The translations under genes and the position numbers were made by a program. From Roseibium aestuarii (GTDB taxonomy: Bacteria; Pseudomonadota; Alphaproteobacteria; Rhizobiales; Stappiaceae): a DNA stretch of 64,000 nt. Of this stretch, positions 55,911-64,000 are shown piece after piece; positions within the stretch are counted from its first letter, which is position 1; each line of letters begins with the position of its first letter. The notes under the pieces were generated by a model. That model saw nothing but the letters and a program-made list of their open reading frames with translations. It made no database searches and was not told the DNA's origin. Location of the stretch: contig NZ_VORA01000001.1 in assembly GCF_008477545.1 (NCBI RefSeq), forward strand, positions 744,001 through 808,000, in the 5' to 3' direction.

Positions 55911-57305
55911 GTGGCTCATCTCTCCGACCATCGCCTTCTCGCCGCCCAGGCCCTGACGCCCGACGGCTGGCAGGAAGATGTTCTGGTCACCCTCCGCGAT
56001 GGCCGGATCGCAGAGCTGCGCGCGGGTGTCGGCGCTGAGGATCCTGCTGCCCGGGGGGCAGAGCGGCTCGGCATTCTGCTGCCCGCGCCCGCCAATCTGC
56101 ACTCCCACGCCTTCCAGCGCGCCATGGCCGGCATGAGCGAGCGCCGCGGGGCGGAGGCCCTCGACACGTTCTGGACCTGGCGCCAGATCATGTACCGCTT
56201 TCTCGACATCCTGAGCCCGGACGACATCGAGGCAATTGCCGCCTTCGTGCAGATGGAGATGCTGGAGGCGGGCTACGCCACCAACGTCGAGTTTCACTAT
56301 GTCCACCATCAGCCGGACGGCACCCCTTACGCGGCGCTGGGCGAACTCTCCGAGCGCATCGTGGCTGCCGCTTCCCAGACCGGCGTCGGCCTGACCCTCC
56401 TTCCGGTGCTCTACAGCCAGGGCGGTTGCGACGGCCGGGCGCTGGGGCCGGGGCAGATCCGCTTCGGCAATGACATCGACCGGTTCGTCGACCTCCATGC
56501 CGCGGCGTCCCGAGCCGTGGCGCGCCTGACCGGCGACTGCACCATCGGTGCAGCCCCCCATTCCCTGCGCGCGGTGCGAAGGGAAGACATTGCGCCTTGC
56601 ATCGAGCTGGCCGCCGGGCGGCCGCTGCACATGCATCTGGCCGAGCAGGTGAAGGAAGTCGAGGAGGTGCAGGTCGCCTATGGCCTGCGCCCGGTCGAAT
56701 GGCTGCTCGCCCATCACGAGGTCACCCCCGACTGGTGCCTGATCCACTGCACCCAGATGACCGGTGACGAGACCCGCCGTCTGGCCGCAACAGGGGCCGT
56801 GGCGGGCTTGTGCCCGATCACGGAATCGAGCCTCGGCGACGGCATCTTCAACGGGGTCGACTATCTGGCCGCCGACGGTCGGCTTGGCATAGGCTCCGAT
56901 TCCAACATCCGCATTTCCCTGTCGGAAGAGCTGCGCACGCTGGAATATTCCCAGCGCCTGCGCGACCGCTGCCGGGCAACCGTCGCGACCCCGGACCGTT
57001 CCACCGGCCGGGTGCTTTATGATGCGGTTCTGGCGGGCGGGGCGCAGGCGGCGGGACGCGCCTCGGGCGCGCTGGCACCCGGTCTCTGGGCCGATCTTCT
57101 GGCGCTGGACGCCAGCGCCCTGGACCTTGAGGGCTGCAAGGGTGATGCCTGCCTCGACACCTGGATCTTTGCCGGCGACGACCGCATGGTCAGCGATGTC
57201 TGGTCTGCCGGGCGGCATCTGGTTAAACAGGGCCGGCACGTGGATGCGGACGGGATTCGCGCCCGCTATCGCGCCACCATGAAGGGGCTGAGGCAACGGT
57301 TTTGA
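55911..57305 (+). CDS. hutF: Formimidoylglutamate deiminase
   Basis: Converts N-formimidoylglutamate to N-formylglutamate and ammonia, the first step of the five-enzyme hut branch found in Pseudomonas and many proteobacteria. It is an amidohydrolase of 464 residues: PANLHSHAFQRAMAG (zinc-binding HxH, about residue 62), HMHLAEQVKEVEEV, LIHCTQMTGDE and GIGSDSNIRISLSEELR (metal Asp). I choose the GTG at 55911 with AGGA upstream, since family proteins begin just before ALTPDGW; an ATG at 55872 would overlap the control region. Confidence 0.92.
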   Translation: MAHLSDHRLLAAQALTPDGWQEDVLVTLRDGRIAELRAGVGAEDPAARGAERLGILLPAPANLHSHAFQRAMAGMSERRGAEALDTFWTWRQIMYRFLDILSPDDIEAIAAFVQMEMLEAGYATNVEFHYVHHQPDGTPYAALGELSERIVAAASQTGVGLTLLPVLYSQGGCDGRALGPGQIRFGNDIDRFVDLHAAASRAVARLTGDCTIGAAPHSLRAVRREDIAPCIELAAGRPLHMHLAEQVKEVEEVQVAYGLRPVEWLLAHHEVTPDWCLIHCTQMTGDETRRLAATGAVAGLCPITESSLGDGIFNGVDYLAADGRLGIGSDSNIRISLSEELRTLEYSQRLRDRCRATVATPDRSTGRVLYDAVLAGGAQAAGRASGALAPGLWADLLALDASALDLEGCKGDACLDTWIFAGDDRMVSDVWSAGRHLVKQGRHVDADGIRARYRATMKGLRQRF

Positions 57306-58003
57306 CGGTCAGGGAACTCAACAGCTGGACGGAGATCCGCGAGGAGCTGCATCGGCGGATCAACGACCGGATCTGGCAACCGGGGGAAACCATCCCGGGC
57401 GAAGCGGATCTGGCGGAGGAATTCGGCTGTGCCCGCACCACCGTGAGCCGGGCTCTGCGGGCCCTCGCCGAAGCGGGCCTTGTCACCCGTCGCCGCAAGG
57501 CCGGCACCCGGGTCGCCGTCAACCCACCGCACAAGGCCACCTTCACCATTCCGATCATCCGCGAGGAGGTGGAGGCACGGGGCGCGGCCTACAGCCATTC
57601 CCTGCTGAAACGGGTCGAGGCGGGCCTTCCGCCCCAGCTCCATGCCGCCTTTCCGGTGGGCGAGGGCGCAAGGCTGCTCTTCACCGAGACGGTCTATTTC
57701 GCCGACGACCGGCCCTTCATGTTCGAGGAGCGCTACACCAATCTGGACGCGGTACCGGAGTTCGGCACCATCGCCTTCGACCTGATCACGCCGAATGAAT
57801 GGCTGGTCCAGAACGCGCCCTATACCTCCGGCGACCTGACCTGTTACGCCGCAAACGCGGGCGAGCGCCTGTCGCGTTTCTTCGAGGTGGCGCAGGAAAC
57901 CCCGCTCTTCGTCATGGAGCGGGCGACCGCCAACCAGAAGGTGCCGATCACCCACGTCCGCATGAGCTATCAGCCCGGCTATCGCTTGCGCACCAGATTC
58001 TGA
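57302..58003 (+). CDS. hutC: Histidine utilisation repressor, GntR family
   Basis: A 233-residue GntR-family regulator of the HutC/UTRA subgroup. The DNA-binding domain covers about residues 8-75 (PGEADLAEEFGCARTTVSRALRALAEAG), and the C-terminal UTRA domain (about 85-230, ending QPGYRLRTRF) binds urocanate in characterised members. The TTG start overlaps the hutF stop, so it is coupled to hutF. It should repress both hut transcripts until urocanate accumulates. Confidence 0.9.
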   Translation: MTVRELNSWTEIREELHRRINDRIWQPGETIPGEADLAEEFGCARTTVSRALRALAEAGLVTRRRKAGTRVAVNPPHKATFTIPIIREEVEARGAAYSHSLLKRVEAGLPPQLHAAFPVGEGARLLFTETVYFADDRPFMFEERYTNLDAVPEFGTIAFDLITPNEWLVQNAPYTSGDLTCYAANAGERLSRFFEVAQETPLFVMERATANQKVPITHVRMSYQPGYRLRTRF

Positions 58004-58024
58004 AGCAGGGCCTGTCCGCCCGGA

Positions 58025-58231
58025 TCAGAATCCGGCGGAAGAGCAGATGCTGATCAGTGCGCTGAGATGGGGCGTCGACAGCCCGACGCAGCAGGCATGG
58101 GCGGCCATCAGGAAGGCCGTCAGAAGCGTGCCGAGACCAAGCGCCGTCAGCAGCCAGGGATCGGCGGAAAGCTCCTGAAGCACCCCTTGCTCCTGCGCTT
58201 GTCGGCCGTAAGAACCAGAAATCCGGGTCAT
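58025..58231 (-). CDS. Small membrane protein downstream of coxG
   Basis: A 68-residue protein not recognised as any family. The ATG at 58231 is preceded by a near-ideal ribosome site (AGGGAGGAATGAC), which strongly supports translation. An N-terminal polar part of about 30 residues is followed by a hydrophobic helix (PWLLTALGLGTLLTAFLMAA) and a cysteine-containing tail (ACCVGL...ICSSAGF). It lies 80 bp after coxG on the same strand and 21 bp from the convergent hutC stop. It may be the last gene of the cox operon, perhaps a membrane anchor or assembly peptide, but this is inference. Confidence 0.7.
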   Translation of the reverse strand: MTRISGSYGRQAQEQGVLQELSADPWLLTALGLGTLLTAFLMAAHACCVGLSTPHLSALISICSSAGF

Positions 58232-58311
58232 GTCATTCCTCCCTTGAGGGCGGGCCGTCCGCATGTCCGGCCCCCCGTGATCTGAAATGGCCTTGCGCAC
58301 CAAAGGGCGGC

Positions 58312-58866
58312 TCAGCCGACCTTCTCGTCCTTCTTGCCGAAGAGCCCGCCGAGCCAGCCCTTCTTGGCCTCGCCTTCCGCTGCTGCCTCTTCGGGTGCGG
58401 CCGCATCGGCCTCGGTCGGAGCCGAGGGGGCAACGATCTCGCCGAACGTGGAGAAGAACTCCCCGGCCAGCCGCTTGGCGGTGCTGTCGATCAGGCGCGC
58501 GCCAAGCTGGGCCAGCTTGCCGCCGATCTGGGCGTCCACATCATAGTGGAGGATGGTCGCATCCGGCCCGTCTTCCTCCAGCCGGACCACGGCCGCGCCC
58601 TTGGCGAAGCCCGCAACCCCGCCCGACCCTTCGCCGACGATGCGGTAGCTCTCCGGCGGGTTGAGATCCTCCAGCGACACCTTGCCGCCAAAGGTGGCCT
58701 TCACCGGCCCCACCTTGAGCAGAACCTTGGCTTCCATCTCGCTGTCGGAGCTCTTGGTCAGCTCCTGGCAACCGGGGATGGCGGCCTTCAGCACGTCGGG
58801 ATCGTTCAGCGCCTCCCAGACCTTCTGGCGCGGGGCTTCGATGCGCTGGCTTTCGGACATTTTCAT
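58312..58866 (-). CDS. coxG: CO dehydrogenase subunit G (SRPBCC fold)
   Basis: A 184-residue CoxG-family protein. The START-like/SRPBCC domain covers about residues 1-145 (RIEAPRQKVWEALNDPDVL, AAIPGCQEL, KATFGGKVSLEDLNPPESY). CoxG is needed to attach CO dehydrogenase to the cytoplasmic membrane and pass electrons to the quinone pool. An acidic Ala/Glu linker is followed by a basic, tryptophan-containing tail (KKGWLGGLFGKKDEKVG) that looks like a membrane-surface anchor. It follows coxF by 30 bases. Confidence 0.92.
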   Translation of the reverse strand: MKMSESQRIEAPRQKVWEALNDPDVLKAAIPGCQELTKSSDSEMEAKVLLKVGPVKATFGGKVSLEDLNPPESYRIVGEGSGGVAGFAKGAAVVRLEEDGPDATILHYDVDAQIGGKLAQLGARLIDSTAKRLAGEFFSTFGEIVAPSAPTEADAAAPEEAAAEGEAKKGWLGGLFGKKDEKVG

Positions 58867-58896
58867 GAGGGGGGTCTCCGTTTGATTGGGCCGCCG

Positions 58897-59763
58897 TCAG
58901 GCGGGGGAACCGGGCAGATCGCCACGCTGGCCCTTGCGGCGCAGCTGCAGCAGTTCGGCCAGAATGGACAGGGCGATTTCTTCCGGCGTGATGGCTCCGA
59001 GGTCGAGGCCGGCGGGCGCCTTGATCCGCGCCAGCCGCTCCGTCGACATGCCTTCTTCGGCAAGGCGCGCCTTGAGGCTTTCGGCCTTGCGCCGGCTGCC
59101 GACGAAGGCGACATGGGCCGCATCCACCGCCAGCGCCGCCTTCAGGGCAATGAGGTCGCCCTTGCCCTGGGTGGAGACCACCAGATAGCGCTGGGCCGGG
59201 GCCTCCACGGGCAGGGCATAGCCTTCGATCCGCTCGCCGACGCGGGCAAAGGCCGGCTGTTCGTCGGCCGGCGCGCAGGCGGCACAGTCAAAGCCGATGC
59301 GCGGGGCCAGATCGGCCAGCGCCACGGCCACCGGGCTGGAGCCCAGGATCACCAGCTTGGGGCGCGGCAGCACCGGCTCGATGAAGATGTCCATGGTGCC
59401 CTGGCTGGGGCACATGTTGCGGGCAAAGCGGATGCCGTTCTTCTCCTCGCCGGGCGTGACCCCCAGATCCTTGAGCAGATCCTCGGGCTGGATGGAGATG
59501 AGCCGGGTCTGGCCGTCCTCCAGGCACTGCGACGCCGCGCGCAGCGCCGCGCCCCGGGCGCAACCGCCGCCGATCCAGCCTCCGGCGATGCTGCCATCGG
59601 CTTCGATCACCGCCTTGGCCCCGGCCTTGGCGGCGGTGACGGAGATGGTGCGCACCACCGTGGCGAGCGCGAAGGGGCGCCCCAGCCGGCGCAGCCGGTT
59701 CATCAGCTCGTGCAGATCTTCCTCGGTAGCGGCAGACGGCATCTCGATGGAACGGGAAGACAT
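58897..59763 (-). CDS. coxF: CoxF, XdhC-family molybdenum enzyme maturation protein
   Basis: An XdhC/CoxI-family protein, about 288 residues, thought to insert or sulfurate the molybdenum cofactor of CO dehydrogenase. The N-terminal XdhC domain shows LGRPFALATVVRT, GGWIGGGCARGAAL and a Rossmann-like C-terminal half (PKLVILGSSPVAVALADLAP, VSTQGKGDL, VGSRRKAESLKARL). Its place after coxD and coxE fits coxF of Afipia (Oligotropha). The start is uncertain: GTG 59778, ATG 59769 and ATG 59763 are possible; the last has GAGAG at a good distance. Confidence 0.85.
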   Translation of the reverse strand: MSSRSIEMPSAATEEDLHELMNRLRRLGRPFALATVVRTISVTAAKAGAKAVIEADGSIAGGWIGGGCARGAALRAASQCLEDGQTRLISIQPEDLLKDLGVTPGEEKNGIRFARNMCPSQGTMDIFIEPVLPRPKLVILGSSPVAVALADLAPRIGFDCAACAPADEQPAFARVGERIEGYALPVEAPAQRYLVVSTQGKGDLIALKAALAVDAAHVAFVGSRRKAESLKARLAEEGMSTERLARIKAPAGLDLGAITPEEIALSILAELLQLRRKGQRGDLPGSPA

Positions 59764-59774
59764 GGACATCACTC

Positions 59775-60992
59775 TCACAAGGTTGCCAGATAGGGTTCAA
59801 GGGCGGCAAGGCTCGCCAGATTGTGGGCCGGGGCGAAGAGATCCACATGGTGCAGGGCGGCCACCATGCCGCCGGTCACCGGCTCGTATCCGTCCCAGCC
59901 GATCAGGGGATTGAGCCAGACGATGCGCTTGCACCGGCGCCGCAGCGCGGCCATTTCCCGGCCCATGCGCTCCGGTTCGCCCGTGTCATAGCCATCGGAC
60001 AGGATGATCACGCAGGTGCGGGAGTGGATGACCCGCGCCGCATGCCAGGCGTTGAACTGGGTCAGGGCCTCGCCGATCTTCGTGCCACCGCCCACCCCTT
60101 GCGCCATCAGGCCGAGCCGATCCAGCGCGCGCCCCGCATTCCGCTCCTTCAGGGCGGCGGACACATGCACGAGGCGCGTATGAAACAGGAAGGCTTCCGC
60201 CTCGCGGAAACTGTCGAGAAGCCCGTGCACGAAGCGGGTGAAGACGCCGGTGTAATTGCTCATGGAGCCGGAGGCATCGAGCAGGATCACCAGCCGCAGC
60301 TGCTTCTCGCGCGGCCCCTTGCGCACGAGGGACAGCGGCGTGCCTCCCTGGGCAATCGACCGGCGGATCGTGCGTCGCAGGTCCAGCCGCGGCCCCTTGC
60401 GCATCTGCCGGTCCCTGCGGGTCAGGCGTACCCGCATGGCCCGCGCCAGTCTTTCGGCCAGCGCATGGGCGGCTTCCAGCTGCTCCGGATCACTGATCTT
60501 GCGAAAGTCGACCCGCTCGAGGTTTTCCGCCAGGCTGGCGCCTTCGCGGCGGCCGGTGGCCTCCTCGTCCTGGGGCTCGTCCTCTTCGCCGGGCTGGCGG
60601 TCCACGTCATTGGCCAGCGTATCCCGCCGCGTGCCCTGCTGCTCGGCCATCTCGCGCAGGGTCTTGCCGCCCGTCTTGGTCGAGGTGCCGGAGGTCTTGA
60701 TCACCCCCTTCACGCCGCGATCGAGCCAATAGGCGTCGAAGATCTCGTCGAAGGCGCGCCAGTCCGACAGGCGACCGCAGAACAGGGCGCGGAAACCGGC
60801 CTTCAGGTCCCTTGCGCTTGCCGCCTGCGGGGAGAGCAGAAGCGACAGGGCATCCCGGCTCTCCGCCAGCCCGACCTTGAAGCCGCTGTCCCGCAGGCTG
60901 TGCAGGAAACCGGCAAGGCGCAGCCGCAGGGCGGCCCCCAGGTCGTCCCGGGTCTCGATGGTGTGAAGGGCGCGGGGAGCGGCAAAGGCCAT
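59775..60992 (-). CDS. coxE: CoxE, von Willebrand A domain protein
   Basis: A 405-residue vWA protein that works with the CoxD AAA+ ATPase in assembling the copper-sulfur-molybdenum site of CO dehydrogenase. An N-terminal helical domain (FLHSLRDSGFKVGLAESRDAL split) and a charged linker (about 115-150) precede the vWA domain. The MIDAS motif is complete: DASGSMS (about residue 236), a Thr in GGGTKIGEAL and Asp in ILSDGYDTG. The ATG overlaps the coxD stop (TGATG). Confidence 0.9.
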   Translation of the reverse strand: MAFAAPRALHTIETRDDLGAALRLRLAGFLHSLRDSGFKVGLAESRDALSLLLSPQAASARDLKAGFRALFCGRLSDWRAFDEIFDAYWLDRGVKGVIKTSGTSTKTGGKTLREMAEQQGTRRDTLANDVDRQPGEEDEPQDEEATGRREGASLAENLERVDFRKISDPEQLEAAHALAERLARAMRVRLTRRDRQMRKGPRLDLRRTIRRSIAQGGTPLSLVRKGPREKQLRLVILLDASGSMSNYTGVFTRFVHGLLDSFREAEAFLFHTRLVHVSAALKERNAGRALDRLGLMAQGVGGGTKIGEALTQFNAWHAARVIHSRTCVIILSDGYDTGEPERMGREMAALRRRCKRIVWLNPLIGWDGYEPVTGGMVAALHHVDLFAPAHNLASLAALEPYLATL

Positions 60993-61873
60993 CACGCCAC
61001 CCTGCCCAGCAGCCGGTCCGCCACCTCGCGGGTCACGCGGGTGCTGTCTTCCCGGGTCTTGAGCACGCAGGAGAGCGTCTCGAAGACCAGTTCCCGGTCC
61101 TCGTGCAGGTTGCGGGTGCCGAGCCCCAGCAGGGCGGTCGCCCAGTCGATGGTTTCCGCGACGCCCGGCACCTTGGCGAGATCCTCCTTGCGCAGGGTGC
61201 CCATGAGCTGGGCCACCTGCAGCGCCAGGGCCGCGTCCAGCCCCTCGACCCGGCTGAGCAGGATGCGCGCCTCCCGGTCCGGGGTGGGGTAGTCCACATA
61301 ATGATAAAGGCAACGGCGGCGCAGGGCGTCGGAGAGTTCGCGCGTGCCGTTGGAGGTCAGCACCACCCGGGGCACCGAGCGGGCTTCTATGGTGCCCATC
61401 TCCGGAATGGAGACCTGAAAGTCGGAGAGGATCTCCAGCAGGAAGGCCTCGAATTCCTCATCCGCCCGGTCGATCTCGTCGATGAGCAGCACGGGCGGGC
61501 GCTCGCGCCGGATGGCGGCCAGAAGCGGCCGCTCCAGCAGGTATTTCTCGGAAAAGATCGCATCTTCGATCTGGGCGGCACTTTCACCCGACCCTTCATG
61601 CGCCTTGATGGCCAGAAGCTGGCGCTGATAGTTCCATTCGTAGATGGCGTCGGAGCGGTCCAGCCCCTCGTAGCATTGCAGCCGGATCAGATCGGTCTCG
61701 TGCAGGCGGGCCAGGGCCTTGGCCACTTCCGTCTTGCCGACCCCGGCTTCGCCCTCCAGAAGGAGCGGACGCTTCAGCATCTCGGTCAGGACAAGGGCCA
61801 TGGCGAGCCCGTCATCGGCGATGTAGCCGGTGTCTGCGAGGGCCTTGGCCAGATCTGTCTTGGTCGGGGTCAT
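60992..61873 (-). CDS. coxD: CoxD, MoxR-type AAA+ ATPase
   Basis: A 293-residue AAA+ ATPase of the MoxR group. Walker A GEAGVGKTEVAKAL (about residues 40-53), Walker B VLLIDEIDRAD (about 127), sensor 1 VLTSNGTREL and a following RRRCLYHYVDYP are visible. CoxD is the chaperone-like ATPase for maturation of the CO dehydrogenase active site. It is coupled to coxE and separated from coxL by 144 bp with a hairpin. Confidence 0.92.
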   Translation of the reverse strand: MTPTKTDLAKALADTGYIADDGLAMALVLTEMLKRPLLLEGEAGVGKTEVAKALARLHETDLIRLQCYEGLDRSDAIYEWNYQRQLLAIKAHEGSGESAAQIEDAIFSEKYLLERPLLAAIRRERPPVLLIDEIDRADEEFEAFLLEILSDFQVSIPEMGTIEARSVPRVVLTSNGTRELSDALRRRCLYHYVDYPTPDREARILLSRVEGLDAALALQVAQLMGTLRKEDLAKVPGVAETIDWATALLGLGTRNLHEDRELVFETLSCVLKTREDSTRVTREVADRLLGRVA

Positions 61874-61976
61874 GGCAGGGGTTCCGGCGACACGTTCCGC
61901 GCGCGATCTCCGTCACGCGGGAGGCATTGGGTGACAAGCAGTCCGACGTGCCTTGTCATGGCCGTCGGGCCGGGGC

Positions 61977-62001
61977 TCCGGGGGCGTCTGTTGCCCCCGG
62001 A
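61977..62001 (-). other. Stem-loop between coxL and coxD
   Basis: A perfect 9-bp GC-rich stem (TCCGGGGGC / GCCCCCGGA) with a 7-nt loop, 16 bases beyond the coxL stop codon. It probably sets a high ratio of structural subunits to maturation proteins by stabilising or partly ending the upstream mRNA. Confidence 0.7.
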
Positions 62002-62017
62002 TCCTTGAGGTCTGAGC

Positions 62018-64000
62018 CTAGCCGTGGGCGCCGAGCTCCTTGGCGGCCTTCCAGATGCGCCAGGCATCGTGCGGCATCTGGATGTGGGTCGAGCCCAGGA
62101 AGCCGAAGGCGTCGTTGACCGCATTGGAGAAGGCTGGCACGCCGCCCACATTCGGGCTTTCGCCCACCCCCTTGGCCCCGATCGGGTGATGCGGGCTCGG
62201 GGTCACCGTGTGGTCGGTTTCCCAGTGCGGCGTCTCGACGGCGGTGGGAATGAAGAAGTCCATGAAGGACGCCCCCAGCACGTTGCCCATCTCGTCGTAG
62301 CGGATCTCCTGACCCATCGCGATGGCGAAGGCTTCCGTCAGTCCGCCATGCACCTGACCCTCGATGATCATCGGGTTGATGCGGGTGCCGCAGTCATCCA
62401 GCGCGTAGAAGCGGCGGATCTTGGCGACACCCGTGTCCACGTCGATGTCCATGACGCAGAAATAGGCGCCGAACGGATAGGTCATGTTGGGCGGATCGTA
62501 GTAGCTCACCGCTTCCAGCCCCGGTTCCAGATTGGGGGGCGGGGCGTTGTAGGCGGCCCAGGCGATCTCTTTCATGGACTTGCGCAGGCCCGGATTGCCC
62601 TTCACCTGGAACCCGTCCACGTCCCATTCGAGATCGTATTCGGACACTTCCAGCATGTGCGCAGCGATCATCTGCGCCTTGTTGCGGATCTTGCGCGCGG
62701 CGAGCGCGATGGCGGCACCGGCCACCGGCGTGGAGCGGGAGCCATAGGTGCCAAGACCATAGGGCGCCGTGTCCGTGTTGCCTTCCTCCACCATGATGTC
62801 GGCGGCGGGAATGCCGATTTCCGTCGCGATGATCTGGGCCCAGGTGGTCTCGTGACCCTGACCCTGGCTCTTGGAGCCCATGCGCGAGATCACGGATCCG
62901 GTAGGATGGACGCGGATTTCCGCGCTGTCGAACATGGCGACACCCAGGATGTCGCAGTTCTTGGACGGTCCCGCCCCGACGATTTCGGTGAAGAAGCACA
63001 CGCCGATCCCCATGATCTCCCGGGTCTCGCCGCGCTTGAAGGCTTCCTGCCTGGCCTTCTGCTCCTCGCGCAGGCTGCGGTAGCCGATGGTGTCCATCGC
63101 CTTCTGCATGGCCGTGTGATAGTCGCCGCTGTCATATTCCCAGCCGAGCGCCGAGTGATAGGGGAACTGTTCCGGCCGGATGAAATTCTTCATCCGCAGA
63201 TCCGCCGGATCCATGCCGAGCTTCTTGGCCAGGATGTCCATGCCCCGCTCGATGCAATAGGCGGCTTCCGTCACCCGGAACGAGCAGCGATAGGCGACCC
63301 CGCCCGGAGCCTTGTTGGTATAGACCCCGTCCACCGACAGGTGGGCGGTCGGGAAGTCGTAGGACCCGGTGACGATGTTCATGAAGCCGGCCGGCCACTT
63401 GGACGGGTCGGCGCAGGCGTCGAAACCGCCATGGTCGGCGAGCACGTGAACGCGCAGGCTAGTGACCGTGCCGTCCTTCTTGGCGGCGATTTCCGTCGTC
63501 ATGTGATAGTCGCGGGCAAAGGACGTGGTGGAGAGGTTCTCCATCCGGTCTTCCACCCACTTCACCGGCTGGCCGGTGACGATGGTCGCCACGATGGCGC
63601 AGATATAGCCCGGATAGGCGCCCACCTTGTTGCCGAAGCCGCCGCCGATGTCCGGAGCGATCACGTGGATCTTGTGTTCCGGGATCGTGGAGAGCAGGGA
63701 GGCCACCGTGCGGATGACGTGCGGCGCCTGGAAGGTGCCCCAAACCGTCAGCTCGCCCGACACCTTGTCCATCGAGGCAACGCACTGGCAGGTTTCCAGC
63801 GGCGAGGGATGGGTGCGGTGATAGGAGATCATCTCCTTGATCGACACTTCGGCCTCGGCAAAGGCCCGGTCGGTCTCTTCCCGGTCGCCCACCGACCAGT
63901 TGAAGATGTGGTTGTGGTGGTTGCGCGGGCCGTGGGCGCCCTCGGTCTTGCCTGCCAGATCCTCACGCAGGACAGGCGCATCCGCGTCCATCGCCTTGAA
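62018..64000 (-). CDS. coxL: Form I CO dehydrogenase large subunit (5' end outside window)
   Basis: The molybdenum- and copper-containing catalytic subunit of aerobic CO dehydrogenase, oxidising CO to CO2. About 660 of an expected 809 residues are visible; the N-terminal 150 lie beyond position 64000. The diagnostic form I loop AYRCSFR is encoded at 63275-63295, with the copper-binding Cys codon at 63284-63286. Other conserved segments are DIGGGFGNKVGAYPGY, GSKSQGQGHETTWAQI and AKGVGESPNVGG with the catalytic Glu. coxS and coxM should lie just beyond the right edge, upstream of it. Confidence 0.96.
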   Translation of the reverse strand, partial: FKAMDADAPVLREDLAGKTEGAHGPRNHHNHIFNWSVGDREETDRAFAEAEVSIKEMISYHRTHPSPLETCQCVASMDKVSGELTVWGTFQAPHVIRTVASLLSTIPEHKIHVIAPDIGGGFGNKVGAYPGYICAIVATIVTGQPVKWVEDRMENLSTTSFARDYHMTTEIAAKKDGTVTSLRVHVLADHGGFDACADPSKWPAGFMNIVTGSYDFPTAHLSVDGVYTNKAPGGVAYRCSFRVTEAAYCIERGMDILAKKLGMDPADLRMKNFIRPEQFPYHSALGWEYDSGDYHTAMQKAMDTIGYRSLREEQKARQEAFKRGETREIMGIGVCFFTEIVGAGPSKNCDILGVAMFDSAEIRVHPTGSVISRMGSKSQGQGHETTWAQIIATEIGIPAADIMVEEGNTDTAPYGLGTYGSRSTPVAGAAIALAARKIRNKAQMIAAHMLEVSEYDLEWDVDGFQVKGNPGLRKSMKEIAWAAYNAPPPNLEPGLEAVSYYDPPNMTYPFGAYFCVMDIDVDTGVAKIRRFYALDDCGTRINPMIIEGQVHGGLTEAFAIAMGQEIRYDEMGNVLGASFMDFFIPTAVETPHWETDHTVTPSPHHPIGAKGVGESPNVGGVPAFSNAVNDAFGFLGSTHIQMPHDAWRIWKAAKELGAHG
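63275..63295 (-). other. AYRCSFR active-site loop codons in coxL
   Basis: Seven codons reading Ala-Tyr-Arg-Cys-Ser-Phe-Arg on the minus strand. This loop separates form I CO dehydrogenases (AYxCSFR) from form II homologues (AYRGAGR), whose activity on CO is doubtful. Confidence 0.97.

Overview
The window is GC-rich, densely packed bacterial chromosome with no plasmid, phage or insertion-sequence genes. Gene content points to an alphaproteobacterium of the Hyphomicrobiales/Rhodobacterales type, possibly a Stappia/Labrenzia-like marine heterotroph. The pointers are a form I CO dehydrogenase cluster, a matPQMAB-type malonate operon, NasST-controlled nitrate assimilation, HutF-type histidine degradation, several large chemoreceptors and a family of intergenic palindromic repeats. 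The assignment to a lineage is inference; no rRNA or tRNA gene is present.

Layout: (1) 0.4-3.4 kb: an M19 dipeptidase divergent from an L,D-transpeptidase, then a hemolysin III-family membrane protein. (2) 3.5-10.3 kb: a malonate module, with a GntR regulator divergent from a TRAP transporter (P, Q, M), malonyl-CoA decarboxylase and malonyl-CoA synthetase; a perfect TTGTATACAA operator lies between regulator and operon. (3) 10.4-16.3 kb: separate single genes (GFA-family protein, Tat multicopper oxidase, nitroreductase, tandem cupin, HerA-like ATPase, repeat-containing hypothetical). (4) 16.5-24.4 kb: three paralogous chemoreceptors in a row, each closed by its own terminator. (5) 24.4-29.1 kb: a YihY/BrkB protein, a PfpI/DJ-1 protein, a cluster of three intergenic repeats, a small Rho-N-like protein, and a two-gene operon of a lambda-crystallin-like dehydrogenase and a BKACE enzyme.

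(6) 29.3-46.3 kb: a complete nitrate assimilation locus: nasT-nasS, then a sigma54 promoter and a leader with candidate ANTAR hairpins and an intrinsic terminator, then nrtA-nrtB-nrtC(fused double ATPase)-nirB-nirD-FNT channel-PP2C/kinase-cynS-nasA-cysG. NasS should sense nitrate/nitrite and release NasT, which prevents termination in the leader. Nitrate is imported by NrtABC, reduced by NasA and NirBD, siroheme is supplied by CysG, and cyanate is converted to ammonia by CynS.

(7) 46.3-48.1 kb: a phosphopantetheinyl transferase convergent with a metallophosphoesterase. (8) 48.1-58.0 kb: histidine use: hutI-hutH-hutU followed by a polar amino acid ABC transporter on the minus strand, divergent from hutF-hutC; hutG is not in the window. 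(9) 58.0-64.0 kb: minus-strand coxL (5' end cut by the window edge)-coxD-coxE-coxF-coxG plus a 68-residue membrane protein. The AYRCSFR motif marks CoxL as a true form I CO dehydrogenase.

A recurring non-coding theme is a GC-rich stem-loop directly after the solute-binding-protein gene in each of the three transporter operons, and after the FNT gene and coxL.
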